Shown piece by piece: positions 1 to 8,510 of a stretch of 64,000 nt of DNA. Origin of the DNA: Lachnospiraceae bacterium. Lineage in GTDB: Bacteria; Bacillota; Clostridia; Lachnospirales; Lachnospiraceae. Positions within the stretch are counted from its first letter, which is position 1, and the number at the start of each line of letters is the position of its first letter. The position numbers were made by a program, and so were the translations under genes. The notes beneath the pieces were generated by a model. That model worked only from the letters and a program-made list of their open reading frames with translations, was not told the DNA's origin and searched no databases. Location of the stretch: positions 62,001-126,000 of the forward strand of contig JALEJP010000019.1 of assembly GCA_022769625.1 (NCBI GenBank), written 5' to 3'.

Positions 1-141
1 CTGCTCACCGAATTTACAGTGCGGTGTCTGATTTGCGACACGATACTGCCAGGCATCTGCTCCTACCTTTTTGCCTGTCTCCAGAAGTTTTGCTGTAGCG
101 GCTTCAAATTCTTCAACCGTTGTCAATTTAAAGTTTCCCAT
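1..141 (-). CDS. cooS/acsA: CO dehydrogenase catalytic subunit, N-terminal fragment (runs off left edge)
   Basis: Only the first 47 residues lie in the window. The end of the fragment reads NQTPHCKFGEQ, which matches the start of the cluster-binding Cys region of nickel CO dehydrogenases (TPHCGFG... followed by further Cys residues in the family). The family catalyses reversible CO/CO2 conversion and, with acetyl-CoA synthase, forms the carbonyl branch of the Wood-Ljungdahl pathway. Two adjacent ATGs are possible; the second, six bases after AGGAGG, is chosen (the other would end at 144). The gene follows cooC, cooT and a metal-binding protein on the same strand, which supports the call. The fragment is too short to tell the AcsA type from a monofunctional CooS. 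Confidence 0.8.
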   Translation of the reverse strand, partial: MGNFKLTTVEEFEAATAKLLETGKKVGADAWQYRVANQTPHCKFGEQ

Positions 142-221
142 CATTTACCTCCTTAAATTATAGTGGGTTTTACTTTTATCTGAGGGTATATCCTATCCAC
201 CCCCACGGGATATTTTTATTT

Positions 222-293
222 ATAAACAATAGAAAGCCCGTTGCTCGAACTTTCTATTGCCCTGAATAAAAGCTCGCCATGCGTGCTTTTATT
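222..293 (-). terminator. Two tandem hairpins between cooC and cooS
   Basis: Reading the minus strand after cooC, a stem AATAAAAGC/GCTTTTATT (265-293) is followed by a perfect 10-bp stem CAATAGAAAG/CTTTCTATTG (227-259) and then an AT-rich tail. They could act as a partial terminator or as mRNA stability or processing elements that set the cooC:cooS ratio. There is no long uninterrupted T-run, so termination is not certain. No convincing separate cooS promoter was found between 142 and 226. Confidence 0.5.
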
Positions 294-337
294 ATTCAAA
301 ATGAATCCTTGTGCAAACTCCGCAAAACACATCAAAT

Positions 338-1108
338 CTACATATCAATAGAATCAAAAATTTTCCGTGCTGCCATTTTGACCGGTGAATCAGCCGGTAA
401 TTCGATCGTAGGTCTGCCATCACAATCAAATTCGTAAACATCCTGATCCTGAGGAACAACGCCAAACAGAGTGAGTCCCTGTTTTTGAATTTCTTCGCGT
501 GTACCCTCATTTAACACACCACCAGGTGCACGGTTTACAATCAATCCGATGGTGTTCGGATTCAACCCACATTCTCTGACAAGGGCTGCAATCCTCCCGA
601 CAGCCTGAACACCCCTTCTGGAGCAGTCACTCACCAGAATCACAGTATCAACTTTCGGCAATATTCCACGACTGATATGCTCCATTCCGGCTTCATTATC
701 CACGACCATATATTTATAATTCGGTGTCAGACGCTGCACCTGAGCCTGAAGCAGACCATTCACATAACAGTAGCAACCTTTTCCCTGCGTTCTGCCCATA
801 ACCAGCATATCATAGTCATCTTCCTCAACCAGACATCGATTGAGCATAATCTCCGCATAATCTGCCTTTGACATGCTTGCCGGTATCGGATTCTTTGCGC
901 TGTTTGCTGCATTTTCGATCTGCTCGCGCACTTCCCCCAATGTCATCTCTACTTCCACACCAAGCACTTCATTCAGATTGGAATTTGCATCCGCATCCAC
1001 TGCAAGAACCGGTGTTTTTCCTTTTTCACAGAGATACTGTATCAGAAGACCGCACAGCGTTGTCTTTCCTACGCCGCCCTTTCCGGCAACAGCTATTACA
1101 TGTGCCAT
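338..1108 (-). CDS. cooC: CooC-type ATPase for nickel insertion into CO dehydrogenase
   Basis: 256 residues, MinD/ParA-like P-loop ATPase. The deviant Walker A motif is at residues 9-17 (GKGGVGKTT). A CYC motif places cysteines at 112 and 114, the same spacing and position as the metal-binding CXC pair of characterised CooC proteins, which bridges a dimer and holds nickel. The family couples ATP hydrolysis to nickel delivery to the C-cluster of CO dehydrogenase in the cytoplasm. The start has AGGAGG ten bases upstream. It lies between cooT and cooS on the same strand, so the maturation role is well supported by both motif and context. Confidence 0.93.
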   Translation of the reverse strand: MAHVIAVAGKGGVGKTTLCGLLIQYLCEKGKTPVLAVDADANSNLNEVLGVEVEMTLGEVREQIENAANSAKNPIPASMSKADYAEIMLNRCLVEEDDYDMLVMGRTQGKGCYCYVNGLLQAQVQRLTPNYKYMVVDNEAGMEHISRGILPKVDTVILVSDCSRRGVQAVGRIAALVRECGLNPNTIGLIVNRAPGGVLNEGTREEIQKQGLTLFGVVPQDQDVYEFDCDGRPTIELPADSPVKMAARKIFDSIDM

Positions 1109-1198
1109 AAATCAGCTTCCTCCTGTTATCACACGGCAATGGAAGACTTATTCTGTAAGCTTTCAGCTGCCGCAAATTTCTTATAAAATATTTTTCTG

Positions 1199-1387
1199 TT
1201 ATTCGATACAGTCAATCTTTACAATACTGTTTGCAAGATCAACCATCCGAATAGCCCCTTCCACAACCTTCTGTTCACCCATCACATCAGTCAATGTGAT
1301 CGTTTCCCCATCGACATCAATTCTGCTTACAAATTCAAACAGCTTTGTCTCCGGTTCCTGGGCTTTATATACCGTTGCAAGACACAT
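1199..1387 (-). CDS. cooT: CooT-family small nickel-binding protein
   Basis: 62 residues starting MCLATVY. CooT proteins are short, begin with Met-Cys, and form a homodimer whose Cys2 residues bind one nickel; they assist nickel supply to CO dehydrogenase. The Cys at position 2, the length and the position directly upstream of cooC all agree. An AGGAGG ribosome binding site precedes the ATG. Only 14 bases separate it from the upstream His-rich gene. Older annotation often labels this family a predicted RNA-binding protein; the operon context here favours the nickel role. Confidence 0.85.
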   Translation of the reverse strand: MCLATVYKAQEPETKLFEFVSRIDVDGETITLTDVMGEQKVVEGAIRMVDLANSIVKIDCIE

Positions 1388-1401
1388 TTTTTCGCCTCCT
1401 G

Positions 1402-1743
1402 TCAGCTTTCTTTTACAGTGGCGAGTGCAACACTCAGATATAGATTACCCTTCTGAAACTCGTCAACTGCCTTGCGTATCTGTTCTGCCGCCACATCCAT
1501 ACCGGCTGCACGCAGCTTATCTGCCATCTGATCCAGTTCCGCAGCATGGTGTTCATTGTGCTGAAGCATATAAGTTAAAAGTGCAATATTTTCTTTTTTA
1601 GGATCATGTTCCCCGCAGCTGTTGCAGTCACTTCCACAATCCGAAGAGCAGGGTGCATCGTGCTTATGCTCATGTGTATGTCCATGACCATCCTCATGGG
1701 AATGAGGACAAAGATTACCATTCTCGTCTTTTACGATATGCAC
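1402..1743 (-). CDS. His/Cys-rich probable nickel-binding accessory protein of the CO dehydrogenase operon
   Basis: 113 residues from a GTG start with AAAGGAG eight bases upstream. A longer reading frame opens with TTG at 1791 but has no ribosome binding site. The N-terminal half is dominated by metal ligands: about eight His between residues 13 and 33, then a run of Cys (CSSDCGSDCNSCGEHD). The C-terminal half is an amphipathic helical segment with two more His (HNEHH). No enzyme motif is visible. As first gene of the operon with cooT and cooC, it is probably a metal store or donor that fills the role of the His-tailed CooJ of Rhodospirillum, but it does not look like CooJ in sequence. Function is inference. 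Confidence 0.7.
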   Translation of the reverse strand: MHIVKDENGNLCPHSHEDGHGHTHEHKHDAPCSSDCGSDCNSCGEHDPKKENIALLTYMLQHNEHHAAELDQMADKLRAAGMDVAAEQIRKAVDEFQKGNLYLSVALATVKES

Positions 1744-1857
1744 TGTTATCACTCCTTTCTCGTCCGGACTCTGTATCACTCTGTTTCCCAAAATCTTTGT
1801 TAAGTTTTTATCACAGATATGCAGACAAATAATATCCAGACATCATTATATGAGCAC

Positions 1858-1886
1858 ATTATAACACAAGAGCTGTTAATTCTCAA
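1858..1886 (-). promoter_or_regulatory. Promoter of the coo accessory operon
   Basis: On the minus strand, -35 TTGAGA and -10 TATAAT are separated by exactly 17 bases. The -10 lies about 115 bases upstream of the GTG start of the His-rich gene, leaving a leader with no obvious strong structure. Confidence 0.75.
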
Positions 1887-2018
1887 CAAGAGATGATGTA
1901 TTTTTTTAAAAATACCAGAAATTTTAACAATTCCCTACATAGCGAATCCGTCAGATTGCATTACTCTGATAATAGAAGCTTAGTTGTGGCCATCCACTGC
2001 TGTTATATACCAGCGCCG

Positions 2019-2375
2019 TCACCGTCCGGCTGCAATCCCTGCGGCTAGAAGCAAAATAATAAAAATGAATATCAGTTTCCAGATCACCAGATGGTTATGA
2101 CTGCTTTGCTTTTTACTTTGCTTCGTTTTACTGCTCGGATGATTTCTTTTGTGTCTTACCGTCGATGACTGGTTTTTCTTCCTGTCAGCAGTACTTTCGG
2201 ATTCCAGATTCGCCTCCATTTCGGGAAACCGGTAATCCTCCCTTGCAAATCTCTCATCCTCTTCAAACAAATCAACTTCTTCCATTCCAGGCGGCCGGTT
2301 GAAATAAGCACATTTCGGACAGATACCATAATGACTTTCATAGTCAAAAGACGTTTTACAACGTTTGCACTGCAT
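2019..2375 (-). CDS. Small zinc-ribbon membrane protein, function unknown
   Basis: 118 residues. The N-terminus has two CxxC knuckles (CKRC at 3-6, CPKC near 19-22) typical of a zinc ribbon. The middle is charged and low in complexity, with many Lys, Ser and His. The C-terminus is one hydrophobic helix (about residues 96-115) followed by AAGR. The likely topology is a cytoplasmic ribbon on a C-terminal membrane anchor. GGGGGAG precedes the ATG. It follows a strong terminator, so it is expressed either by read-through or from a promoter not recognised. The family was not identified. Confidence 0.7.
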   Translation of the reverse strand: MQCKRCKTSFDYESHYGICPKCAYFNRPPGMEEVDLFEEDERFAREDYRFPEMEANLESESTADRKKNQSSTVRHKRNHPSSKTKQSKKQSSHNHLVIWKLIFIFIILLLAAGIAAGR

Positions 2376-2408
2376 AGAAACTCCCCCTCTCCGGACAAAT
2401 CATTCTGT

Positions 2409-2453
2409 AAAAAAACTGCTGATTTTATGATAATCCATTCCCATAAAATCAGC
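2409..2453 (-). terminator. Rho-independent terminator after the TrpXYZ-type ABC operon
   Basis: Perfect 12-bp stem GCTGATTTTATG/CATAAAATCAGC with a 12-base loop, followed on the minus strand by seven T. It is also flanked by T on the plus side, so it may work in both directions. Confidence 0.9.
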
Positions 2454-2510
2454 AAGCTTTTTTCATATTCTATCTACTATCCAGATTTTTTTATTTATTC
2501 TGAAATTATC

Positions 2511-3305
2511 TTATGCCAGCATCATTCTGTCATTGGCAAATTCGCCACCGCTAACCTGTTCAAACTTTGCAAGAAGATCACTGACCTGCAGTTTTTTCTT
2601 TTCTTCACCGGAAACATCATAGATAATTTTACCTTCATGCATCATGATCAGCCGATTTCCAAGACGGATCGCATCTTTCATATTGTGTGTTACCATCATA
2701 GCAGTCAAATGATGCTCAGAAATAATTTTCTCAGTAAGTGCAAGAACTTTTGCCGCCGTTTTCGGATCCAGTGCCGCTGTGTGCTCATCAAGCAGCAAAA
2801 GCTCCGGTTGCTGAAGCGATGCCATCAAAAGTGTCAGAGCCTGACGCTGACCACCGGATAACAAACCGACTTTACTTGTCATACGATCCTCCAGACCCAG
2901 ATCCAGCGTTTTCAATTGTTCCCGGTAAAGTTCCTGTTCTTTCTTTGTAATCGCCCACTTCAAACCGCGTTTTCTGCCTCTTCGATATGCAAGTGCAAGA
3001 TTCTCCTGAATCTCCATACCGGCTGCCGTCCCTTTCATAGGATCCTGAAATACTCTGCCCAAATATTTTGCTCTTGCATGCTCCGGTTTTCTGGAAATAT
3101 CCTCCCCATTCAGGATTATTTTCCCTTCATCAATGGGGTAGACTCCGGCGATCATGTTCAGCATCGTGGACTTCCCGGCACCATTTCCACCAATAATAGT
3201 TACAAAATCCTCTGATTTCAGTGTCAGATTAATACCAACCAGTGCCTGTTTTTCGTTAATCGTACCTTTATTAAATGTTTTTTTCACATTACTGATCTCA
3301 AGCAT
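2511..3305 (-). CDS. ABC importer ATP-binding protein (TrpXYZ/BPD_transp_2-associated family)
   Basis: 264 residues. Walker A GGNGAGKS, signature LSGGQRQ and Walker B LLLLDEH are all present. The start is the ATG of MLEISN, nine bases after GGAGG, and it overlaps the permease stop in the arrangement TGATG, so the two are translationally coupled. It energises the importer formed with the next two genes. The trio matches a family of importers whose binding proteins belong to the ABC_sub_bind group. Some members carry tryptophan or other aromatic compounds, but the substrate cannot be read from the sequence. Confidence 0.9.
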   Translation of the reverse strand: MLEISNVKKTFNKGTINEKQALVGINLTLKSEDFVTIIGGNGAGKSTMLNMIAGVYPIDEGKIILNGEDISRKPEHARAKYLGRVFQDPMKGTAAGMEIQENLALAYRRGRKRGLKWAITKKEQELYREQLKTLDLGLEDRMTSKVGLLSGGQRQALTLLMASLQQPELLLLDEHTAALDPKTAAKVLALTEKIISEHHLTAMMVTHNMKDAIRLGNRLIMMHEGKIIYDVSGEEKKKLQVSDLLAKFEQVSGGEFANDRMMLA

Positions 3306-4222
3306 CAATCCTGACCTCCTTCCGAATAACTCCGCCTTACTTTCCATTTGCTGACAGCAACCGGGATGCAGAGCGCAAACGCAACAATGATTGCAGAAAG
3401 CAGCTTCATATCATTTGCATTCATGCCAAGCTGAAGTACGATAGCGCGGATCAGGAAGTATACGACAGAGCCCACAACTGCAGAAATCAGTTTGCTTCCG
3501 AAAGATCGCAATCTTCCCAGCAGTACTTCGCCAATTACGATGGAAGCAAGGCCGATTACGATGGCACCGGTTCCCATGTTGATGTCACCGAATTTCTGGC
3601 TCTGACACACGAGAGCACCGGAAACAGCAACAAGACCATTGCTGAGCATCAGAGCGATCATCTTTGTCTTTCGGATGTCCACTCCCAGCGCACGAATCAT
3701 CGCTTCGTTATTTCCTGTGGCACGCAGAGCCGCACCAAGCTCTGTTCCAAAAAACCAGTACAGAAAAGCAATCACTGCCGCCGCAATGATCACTCCGACG
3801 ATCAGAGCAACCTGAGATTGGGTCAGTCCTGTATTTTCCACTGTAGCTGTAAAAATTGTCTTTGATTTCAGAAGCGGCACATTGGACTTGCCTCCCATGA
3901 TTCTCAGATTAATGGACCACAGAGCAATCTGGGTCAAAATACCGGACAGAATCGCAGGAATATCAAAAACGGTATGGAGGAAACCTGTAACAGCACCTGC
4001 AAGCAGCCCGGCAGCCAGTGCAACCAGAATCGCCAGCACCGGATTCATATGATTAACAGCAATCATGGACGCACAGACACACCCGCCAAGGGCAAAGCTT
4101 CCGTCTACTGTCAAATCTGCAATATCTAATATCTTATATGTAATATAAACGCCCAGCACCATCAGTCCCCATAAAACACCCTGAGAAACCGCGCCAAGCA
4201 TTGCCAGAGCAACACCACTCAT
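3305..4222 (-). CDS. ABC importer permease, branched-chain amino acid transporter fold
   Basis: 305 residues, almost entirely hydrophobic, with about eight to ten predicted membrane helices. An EAA-like cytoplasmic segment (around ALRATGNNEAMIRALGVDIRKTK) is typical of the BPD_transp_2 family, used by LivH/M, RbsC and TrpY-like permeases. GGAGG precedes the ATG. It is co-transcribed with the lipoprotein upstream and the ATPase downstream. As a single permease gene it presumably acts as a homodimer. Confidence 0.9.
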   Translation of the reverse strand: MSGVALAMLGAVSQGVLWGLMVLGVYITYKILDIADLTVDGSFALGGCVCASMIAVNHMNPVLAILVALAAGLLAGAVTGFLHTVFDIPAILSGILTQIALWSINLRIMGGKSNVPLLKSKTIFTATVENTGLTQSQVALIVGVIIAAAVIAFLYWFFGTELGAALRATGNNEAMIRALGVDIRKTKMIALMLSNGLVAVSGALVCQSQKFGDINMGTGAIVIGLASIVIGEVLLGRLRSFGSKLISAVVGSVVYFLIRAIVLQLGMNANDMKLLSAIIVAFALCIPVAVSKWKVRRSYSEGGQD

Positions 4223-4250
4223 ATATTCTCCTCCGTATTTACCAAGATAA

Positions 4251-4274
4251 GGGAAAGCTTCTGAAAGCCTTCCC
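4251..4274 (-). other. Intercistronic hairpin between binding protein and permease
   Basis: A 10-bp stem (GGGAAGGCTT/AAGCTTTCCC, one G-U pair) with a four-base loop and no T-run on the minus strand. Such hairpins commonly protect the upstream binding-protein mRNA and so raise its level over the permease. That role is inference. Confidence 0.5.
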
Positions 4275-4344
4275 TTTCTTTATTTTCTATTTTGTTTTTA
4301 TGTATCAAAAAGAAGCGAAACCCGGGATGATCCGGATGCTTGCT

Positions 4345-5379
4345 CTATTCTGCTTCACCGCTGATTACCGCATCACCATAAGATGAAACATCAATGCCAA
4401 GTGTTTCTGCTGTGTCACCGTTGATCATCAGGGAGCACTCTTCTGCTGCCAGATAACCGATCGGCATCTCTGCCGGATCTGCACCTTCTGTCAGAATCTG
4501 GGCTGCCATTTCACCCGCTTTGTAGCCAAGCTCATAATAGTTGATACCATAAGTAGCAAAACCACCTTCCTTAACCATACCTTCCTCGCCGCAGATAACC
4601 GGAATCTTATTCTCATTTGCAACCATGGCAACGGTAGCCATACCTGCTGCGATCATATTATCTGTCGGTGCATAAATCGCATCTACTTTGCCGATCATGG
4701 ATTCCACAACCGTCTGGATTTCATTGGAACTGGATACTGTGTAATCTTCGCTGGCAAGACCTGCTTCCTCACAGGCTTCTTTTGCCATCTCCGCCTGAAG
4801 AACGGAATTGGACTCTGCGGAACAATACAGGATACCAACCGTCTTTGCCTCCGGGATCAACTCCTTGAGAAGATCAATCTGCTCCGTTACCGGTGTAAGA
4901 TCGGATGTACCTGTTACATTTCCGCCCGGAGCATCGTTAGATTCCACCAAACCAGACTCAGCCGGATCCGTAACAGCAGTCAGAACGATCGGAATCTCTG
5001 TGGTCACACCTGCAACAGACTGAGCGGCCGGTGTAGCGATTGCAAAGATCAGATCATTTCCGTTGTTGACCAGCGTCTCAGCAATCGTCTGACAGGAGGA
5101 AGCCTCTCCGGCAGCGTTCTGCTGATCTGCTTCATAGCTGATGCCCAGATCGTCCAGCGCAGCAAAAAAACCTTCATTGGAAGCATCCAGTGCATCGTGC
5201 TGAACATACTGAATCACACCGATTTTATATGTGTCATCAGAAGCACTGTCAGCCGGAGCCTCCGTCTGTGCAGCTTCTGTAGATGCCGGAGCCTCTGTCT
5301 GAGTCGTTTTGGAACCACAGCCTGCCAGCATGGACACAGCCAGTCCTAAGGATAATAAAAATGCAAATGTTTTTTTCAT
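4345..5379 (-). CDS. ABC importer substrate-binding lipoprotein (ABC_sub_bind family)
   Basis: 344 residues. A lipoprotein signal peptide ends in a lipobox (MLAGC, Cys near 21), followed by a Thr/Glu/Ala-rich linker to about residue 48. The mature domain begins YKIGVIQYVQHDALD and has the two-lobe type I periplasmic-binding fold of the ABC_sub_bind family (TrpX-like). It captures the substrate outside the membrane and passes it to the permease encoded downstream. It has its own promoter (5455-5483). Ligand unknown; tryptophan is a family precedent only. Confidence 0.92.
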   Translation of the reverse strand: MKKTFAFLLSLGLAVSMLAGCGSKTTQTEAPASTEAAQTEAPADSASDDTYKIGVIQYVQHDALDASNEGFFAALDDLGISYEADQQNAAGEASSCQTIAETLVNNGNDLIFAIATPAAQSVAGVTTEIPIVLTAVTDPAESGLVESNDAPGGNVTGTSDLTPVTEQIDLLKELIPEAKTVGILYCSAESNSVLQAEMAKEACEEAGLASEDYTVSSSNEIQTVVESMIGKVDAIYAPTDNMIAAGMATVAMVANENKIPVICGEEGMVKEGGFATYGINYYELGYKAGEMAAQILTEGADPAEMPIGYLAAEECSLMINGDTAETLGIDVSSYGDAVISGEAE

Positions 5380-5454
5380 ATTCTTCCCTCTCTTTACATT
5401 TTATTTTGTTTTATCGGTTTAACGCTTTTAACCAATAAAGCATCTTTTCCTTAT

Positions 5455-5483
5455 ACTATACTCCAAACATCACGATTCGTCAA
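5455..5483 (-). promoter_or_regulatory. Promoter of the TrpXYZ-type ABC operon
   Basis: Minus-strand TTGACG, a 17-base spacer and TATAGT, ending about 75 bases upstream of the lipoprotein ATG. No T-box or riboswitch-like leader was recognised in that leader. Confidence 0.8.
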
Positions 5484-5502
5484 TCCTTTTCTGAAAAACC
5501 CT

Positions 5503-6513
5503 TTATTCCCACCTGATACCTGCTGCTTCCACTTTCGGATCACGCAGCATCAGATCATTCATGGCATCTGCCGGTTTCTTATCCTCAAAAAGAACTTTAT
5601 TCACCTGTTCAATAATAGGAAGTTCCACATGATATCGATCTGCCAGCTTGATGGCAGCTTTTGCAGAATACACACCCTCCACAACCATCTTTACCTCGTC
5701 CATGGCTTCCTTCATGGTGTAGCCTTTTCCCATCAGGTAGCCCGCTTTACGGTTACGGCTGTGTACGCTTGCACAGGTGACGATCAGATCACCAATCCCG
5801 GTAAGTCCGCTGAAGGTTTCCAGCTTTCCGCCCATCTTAACGCCCAAACGTGCGATCTCCGCAATACCTCTTGTAATCAGTGCCGCCTTCGTGTTGTCAC
5901 CGTAGCCCAGTCCATCCGCAATACCCGCAGCCAGTGCAATGACATTTTTTAATGCAGCTCCAAGCTCCATGCCAAGCATGTCCGGGCTGGTATAGACGCG
6001 GAACACCGGACTCATGAATATTTCCTGAAGATACTCTGCCGTCTCCTTTGTATGAGCTCCCACCACACAGGTTGTGGGAATGCATCTGCCCACTTCCTCC
6101 GCATGGCTTGGTCCGGAAAGCACCGCCACGTTTGCCTGCGGAATCTCCTGCTCAATAATCTGCGACAGGGTCATCAGTGTATTATCCTCAATCCCCTTTG
6201 CCACATCCACAATAATCTGGCCTTCGGTGCAGAATTCGCTCATACTGTGTGCTGTACTGCGGGTGAAGGGTGAAGGAACAGCCAGGACAAGAACATCTCT
6301 GCCCGTCATGGCTTCTTTCAGGTCACCGGTGACATCAATTTCCGGTGCCAGGACAACCCCTGGAAGTTTTGTCTCATGCTGCCGTTTTTCACGCAGCATC
6401 GTCACTTCTTCCGGAATCACAGACCAGATTGTCACTTCATTTCCATTATTGTGCAGAAGAACCGCAAGAGCTGTTCCCCAGCTTCCCGCACCAATAATAC
6501 TGATTTTTGCCAT
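5503..6513 (-). CDS. gpsA: Glycerol-3-phosphate dehydrogenase [NAD(P)+]
   Basis: 336 residues, the usual family length. The N-terminal Rossmann motif GAGSWGTALA and the later GPSHAEEV and LKNVIALAAGIADGLGYGDNTKAALITRG segments are diagnostic; the Lys in the latter is catalytic in the family. The enzyme reduces dihydroxyacetone phosphate to sn-glycerol 3-phosphate for phospholipid synthesis. It lies 21 bases downstream of plsY, whose product uses glycerol 3-phosphate directly, so the pair forms a lipid-precursor module. The ribosome binding site is AAAGGGGG. Confidence 0.96.
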   Translation of the reverse strand: MAKISIIGAGSWGTALAVLLHNNGNEVTIWSVIPEEVTMLREKRQHETKLPGVVLAPEIDVTGDLKEAMTGRDVLVLAVPSPFTRSTAHSMSEFCTEGQIIVDVAKGIEDNTLMTLSQIIEQEIPQANVAVLSGPSHAEEVGRCIPTTCVVGAHTKETAEYLQEIFMSPVFRVYTSPDMLGMELGAALKNVIALAAGIADGLGYGDNTKAALITRGIAEIARLGVKMGGKLETFSGLTGIGDLIVTCASVHSRNRKAGYLMGKGYTMKEAMDEVKMVVEGVYSAKAAIKLADRYHVELPIIEQVNKVLFEDKKPADAMNDLMLRDPKVEAAGIRWE

Positions 6514-6534
6514 CGTAAAATGCCCCCTTTAATC

Positions 6535-7179
6535 TTATTTTTTCTTTGATGACAGGTAAGTTTTCCGTTCGGTACCTGAGATCAGGCGCCTGATATTCTC
6601 GCGATGTTTCCAGAATGCCAGTGCTGCCAGCAAAAATCCGATCGCGTAAAGTTCATAGAGATGAGCCTGCGTCATGCGAAAATGTCCGGTCTGCCCAAGA
6701 ACAACCAGTTCGATCACAATTCCCACATAGACCAGGAGCGATCCAAGTGAAACATAATGTGTCACAAAAAATGTTGTAAAGAATGTTATGATTCCGCAGA
6801 TAGCCATGATCCAGTTAAAAGAGAGAACCAGCCCTGCTGTGGCTGCAATACCTTTTCCTCCGCGAAATCCCATATAAAACGGATAATTATGTCCCAGAAT
6901 TGTTCCTGCCGCTGCATAAAACTGCAGCAGCGGAAGGATATCCGCATGTGTCCTGCCAAAAAGAATCTTAACAAAGGCAACTGCGAGAATACATTTGATA
7001 CAGTCACCTGCAAAAGTAAGAAGCCCTGCCTTCAGCCCCATCGTACGCAGCATATTTGTGGTGCCTGCATTGTGACTGCCATGCTCCCGAATGTCAATGC
7101 CATGCATTCTCCCTAAAATGTAACTGGTCTGAAACAATCCGAACAGATATCCGATTGCAAGACATGCCAACCGTATCAT
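6535..7179 (-). CDS. plsY: Acyl-phosphate:glycerol-3-phosphate acyltransferase
   Basis: 214 residues, integral membrane protein with about five helices. Family motifs are visible: GSHNAGTTNMLRT, LGHNYPFYMGFRGGKGIA and the small-residue segments around them. PlsY moves an acyl group from acyl-phosphate (made by PlsX, also in this window at 42.4 kb) to glycerol 3-phosphate. The ATG at 7179 is preferred over an upstream TTG because it sits eight bases after GGAG. Only two bases separate it from the der stop. Confidence 0.95.
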   Translation of the reverse strand: MIRLACLAIGYLFGLFQTSYILGRMHGIDIREHGSHNAGTTNMLRTMGLKAGLLTFAGDCIKCILAVAFVKILFGRTHADILPLLQFYAAAGTILGHNYPFYMGFRGGKGIAATAGLVLSFNWIMAICGIITFFTTFFVTHYVSLGSLLVYVGIVIELVVLGQTGHFRMTQAHLYELYAIGFLLAALAFWKHRENIRRLISGTERKTYLSSKKK

Positions 7180-7181
7180 AA

Positions 7182-8510
7182 TCAACTCTCCTTCTCTTTT
7201 CGTTCCCGGATGATAAACTTAAGCGAGGTACCCCGGAATCCAAAAGCCTCTCTTATTTTGTTCTCCAGATATCTTGTATAAGAAAAATGCATCAGTTCTT
7301 TGTCATTTACGAACACTACAAAGGTCGGAGGCTTTACAGCTACCTGTGTAATATAATACAGACGCAGACGCTTGCCCTTATCCGAAGGCGGCTGCTGCAT
7401 GGCAACTGCTTCTGTCATAATCTCATTCAGCACACCTGTCTGAACACGCAGGGTCTGATTCTCGATAATCGTATCGATCATGTCAAAGAGCTTTACCAGA
7501 CGCTGACCGGTCAGAGCTGATACAAACATGATTTCTGCATATGGCATGTAAGAGAGCCTGGTTCGGATCTCATTTGTATATTTATAAATAGTCTTGTCAT
7601 TCTTCTCAATGGCATCCCATTTGTTTACAACAATCAGAATCCCTTTACCACGGTCATGCGCAATACCGGCAATTTTGGCATCCTGCTCTGTGATACCTTC
7701 CACCGCATCAATGACCACCACCACAATATCTGCACGTTCTACTGCCGTAACGGTGCGGATAATACTGTACCGCTCCAGTTCCTCTTTGATTTTACTTTTC
7801 CGGCGCAGTCCCGCCGTATCAATAAACACGTATTCTTTCCCATTCCAGGTTACTGCCGTGTCCACAGCATCTCTGGTTGTACCGGCAATATCGGACACGA
7901 TACAGCGATTCTCTCCCAGCAGCTTGTTAATAATGGAGGATTTTCCCACATTGGGTTTCCCAACCACTGCGATACGCGGTCTGTCATCCTCATCCTCTTC
8001 CTCATCATGCTCCGGAAAATGACGAATAACCTCATCCAGCATATCGCCGATCCCAAGCTTTGACGTGGAAGAAATGGGAATCGGATCGCCAATCCCAAGG
8101 TTATAAAATTCATACGTATCTGCCATAAATTTTGCAAAGCTGTCAACTTTATTTACCACAAGCACAACCGGTTTGCCGGAACGCCGCAGCATATCCGCCA
8201 CACGTGAATCCGCATCAACCAGCCCCTGCCGTACGTCTGTCATAAAAATGATGACATCTGCCGTGTCGATAGCAATCTGTGCCTGTTCACGCATTTGTGC
8301 CAGAATTATGTCACTGCTGTCAGGCTCAATACCTCCCGTATCAATCAACGTAAAATTCGTGTTCAACCATTCAACATCCGCATAGATACGGTCTCTGGTC
8401 ACACCGGGCGTATCTTTGACGATGGAAATATTTTCCCCCGCAAGAATGTTAAACAGTGTGGATTTTCCAACATTGGGCCGTCCCACGATAGCCACAATCG
8501 GTTTACTCAT
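7182..8510 (-). CDS. der: Ribosome assembly GTPase Der (EngA)
   Basis: 442 residues with two tandem GTPase domains: the first P-loop GRPNVGKST near residue 9 and the second GKPNVGKSS near residue 183, each followed by DTPG/DTAG and NKVD/NKWD motifs. A C-terminal KH-like domain begins near residue 350. Der acts in 50S subunit maturation. The ATG overlaps the DUF512 stop by eight bases with GAGGTG upstream, so expression is coupled. An acidic EEDEDD linker separates the G domains, as in other Firmicutes. Confidence 0.97.
   Translation of the reverse strand: MSKPIVAIVGRPNVGKSTLFNILAGENISIVKDTPGVTRDRIYADVEWLNTNFTLIDTGGIEPDSSDIILAQMREQAQIAIDTADVIIFMTDVRQGLVDADSRVADMLRRSGKPVVLVVNKVDSFAKFMADTYEFYNLGIGDPIPISSTSKLGIGDMLDEVIRHFPEHDEEEDEDDRPRIAVVGKPNVGKSSIINKLLGENRCIVSDIAGTTRDAVDTAVTWNGKEYVFIDTAGLRRKSKIKEELERYSIIRTVTAVERADIVVVVIDAVEGITEQDAKIAGIAHDRGKGILIVVNKWDAIEKNDKTIYKYTNEIRTRLSYMPYAEIMFVSALTGQRLVKLFDMIDTIIENQTLRVQTGVLNEIMTEAVAMQQPPSDKGKRLRLYYITQVAVKPPTFVVFVNDKELMHFSYTRYLENKIREAFGFRGTSLKFIIRERKEKES

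Noticed and set aside
142..226. TATAAT sequence just before cooS
   Set aside because: It touches the ribosome binding site, so a transcript from it would lack that site, and there is no -35 box.
1744..1791. N-terminal extension of the His-rich gene from TTG
   Set aside because: No ribosome binding site at TTG, while AAAGGAG lies eight bases before the internal GTG.
5380..5455. T-box leader for the TrpXYZ-type importer
   Set aside because: The leader is only about 75 bases and lacks the T-box sequence.
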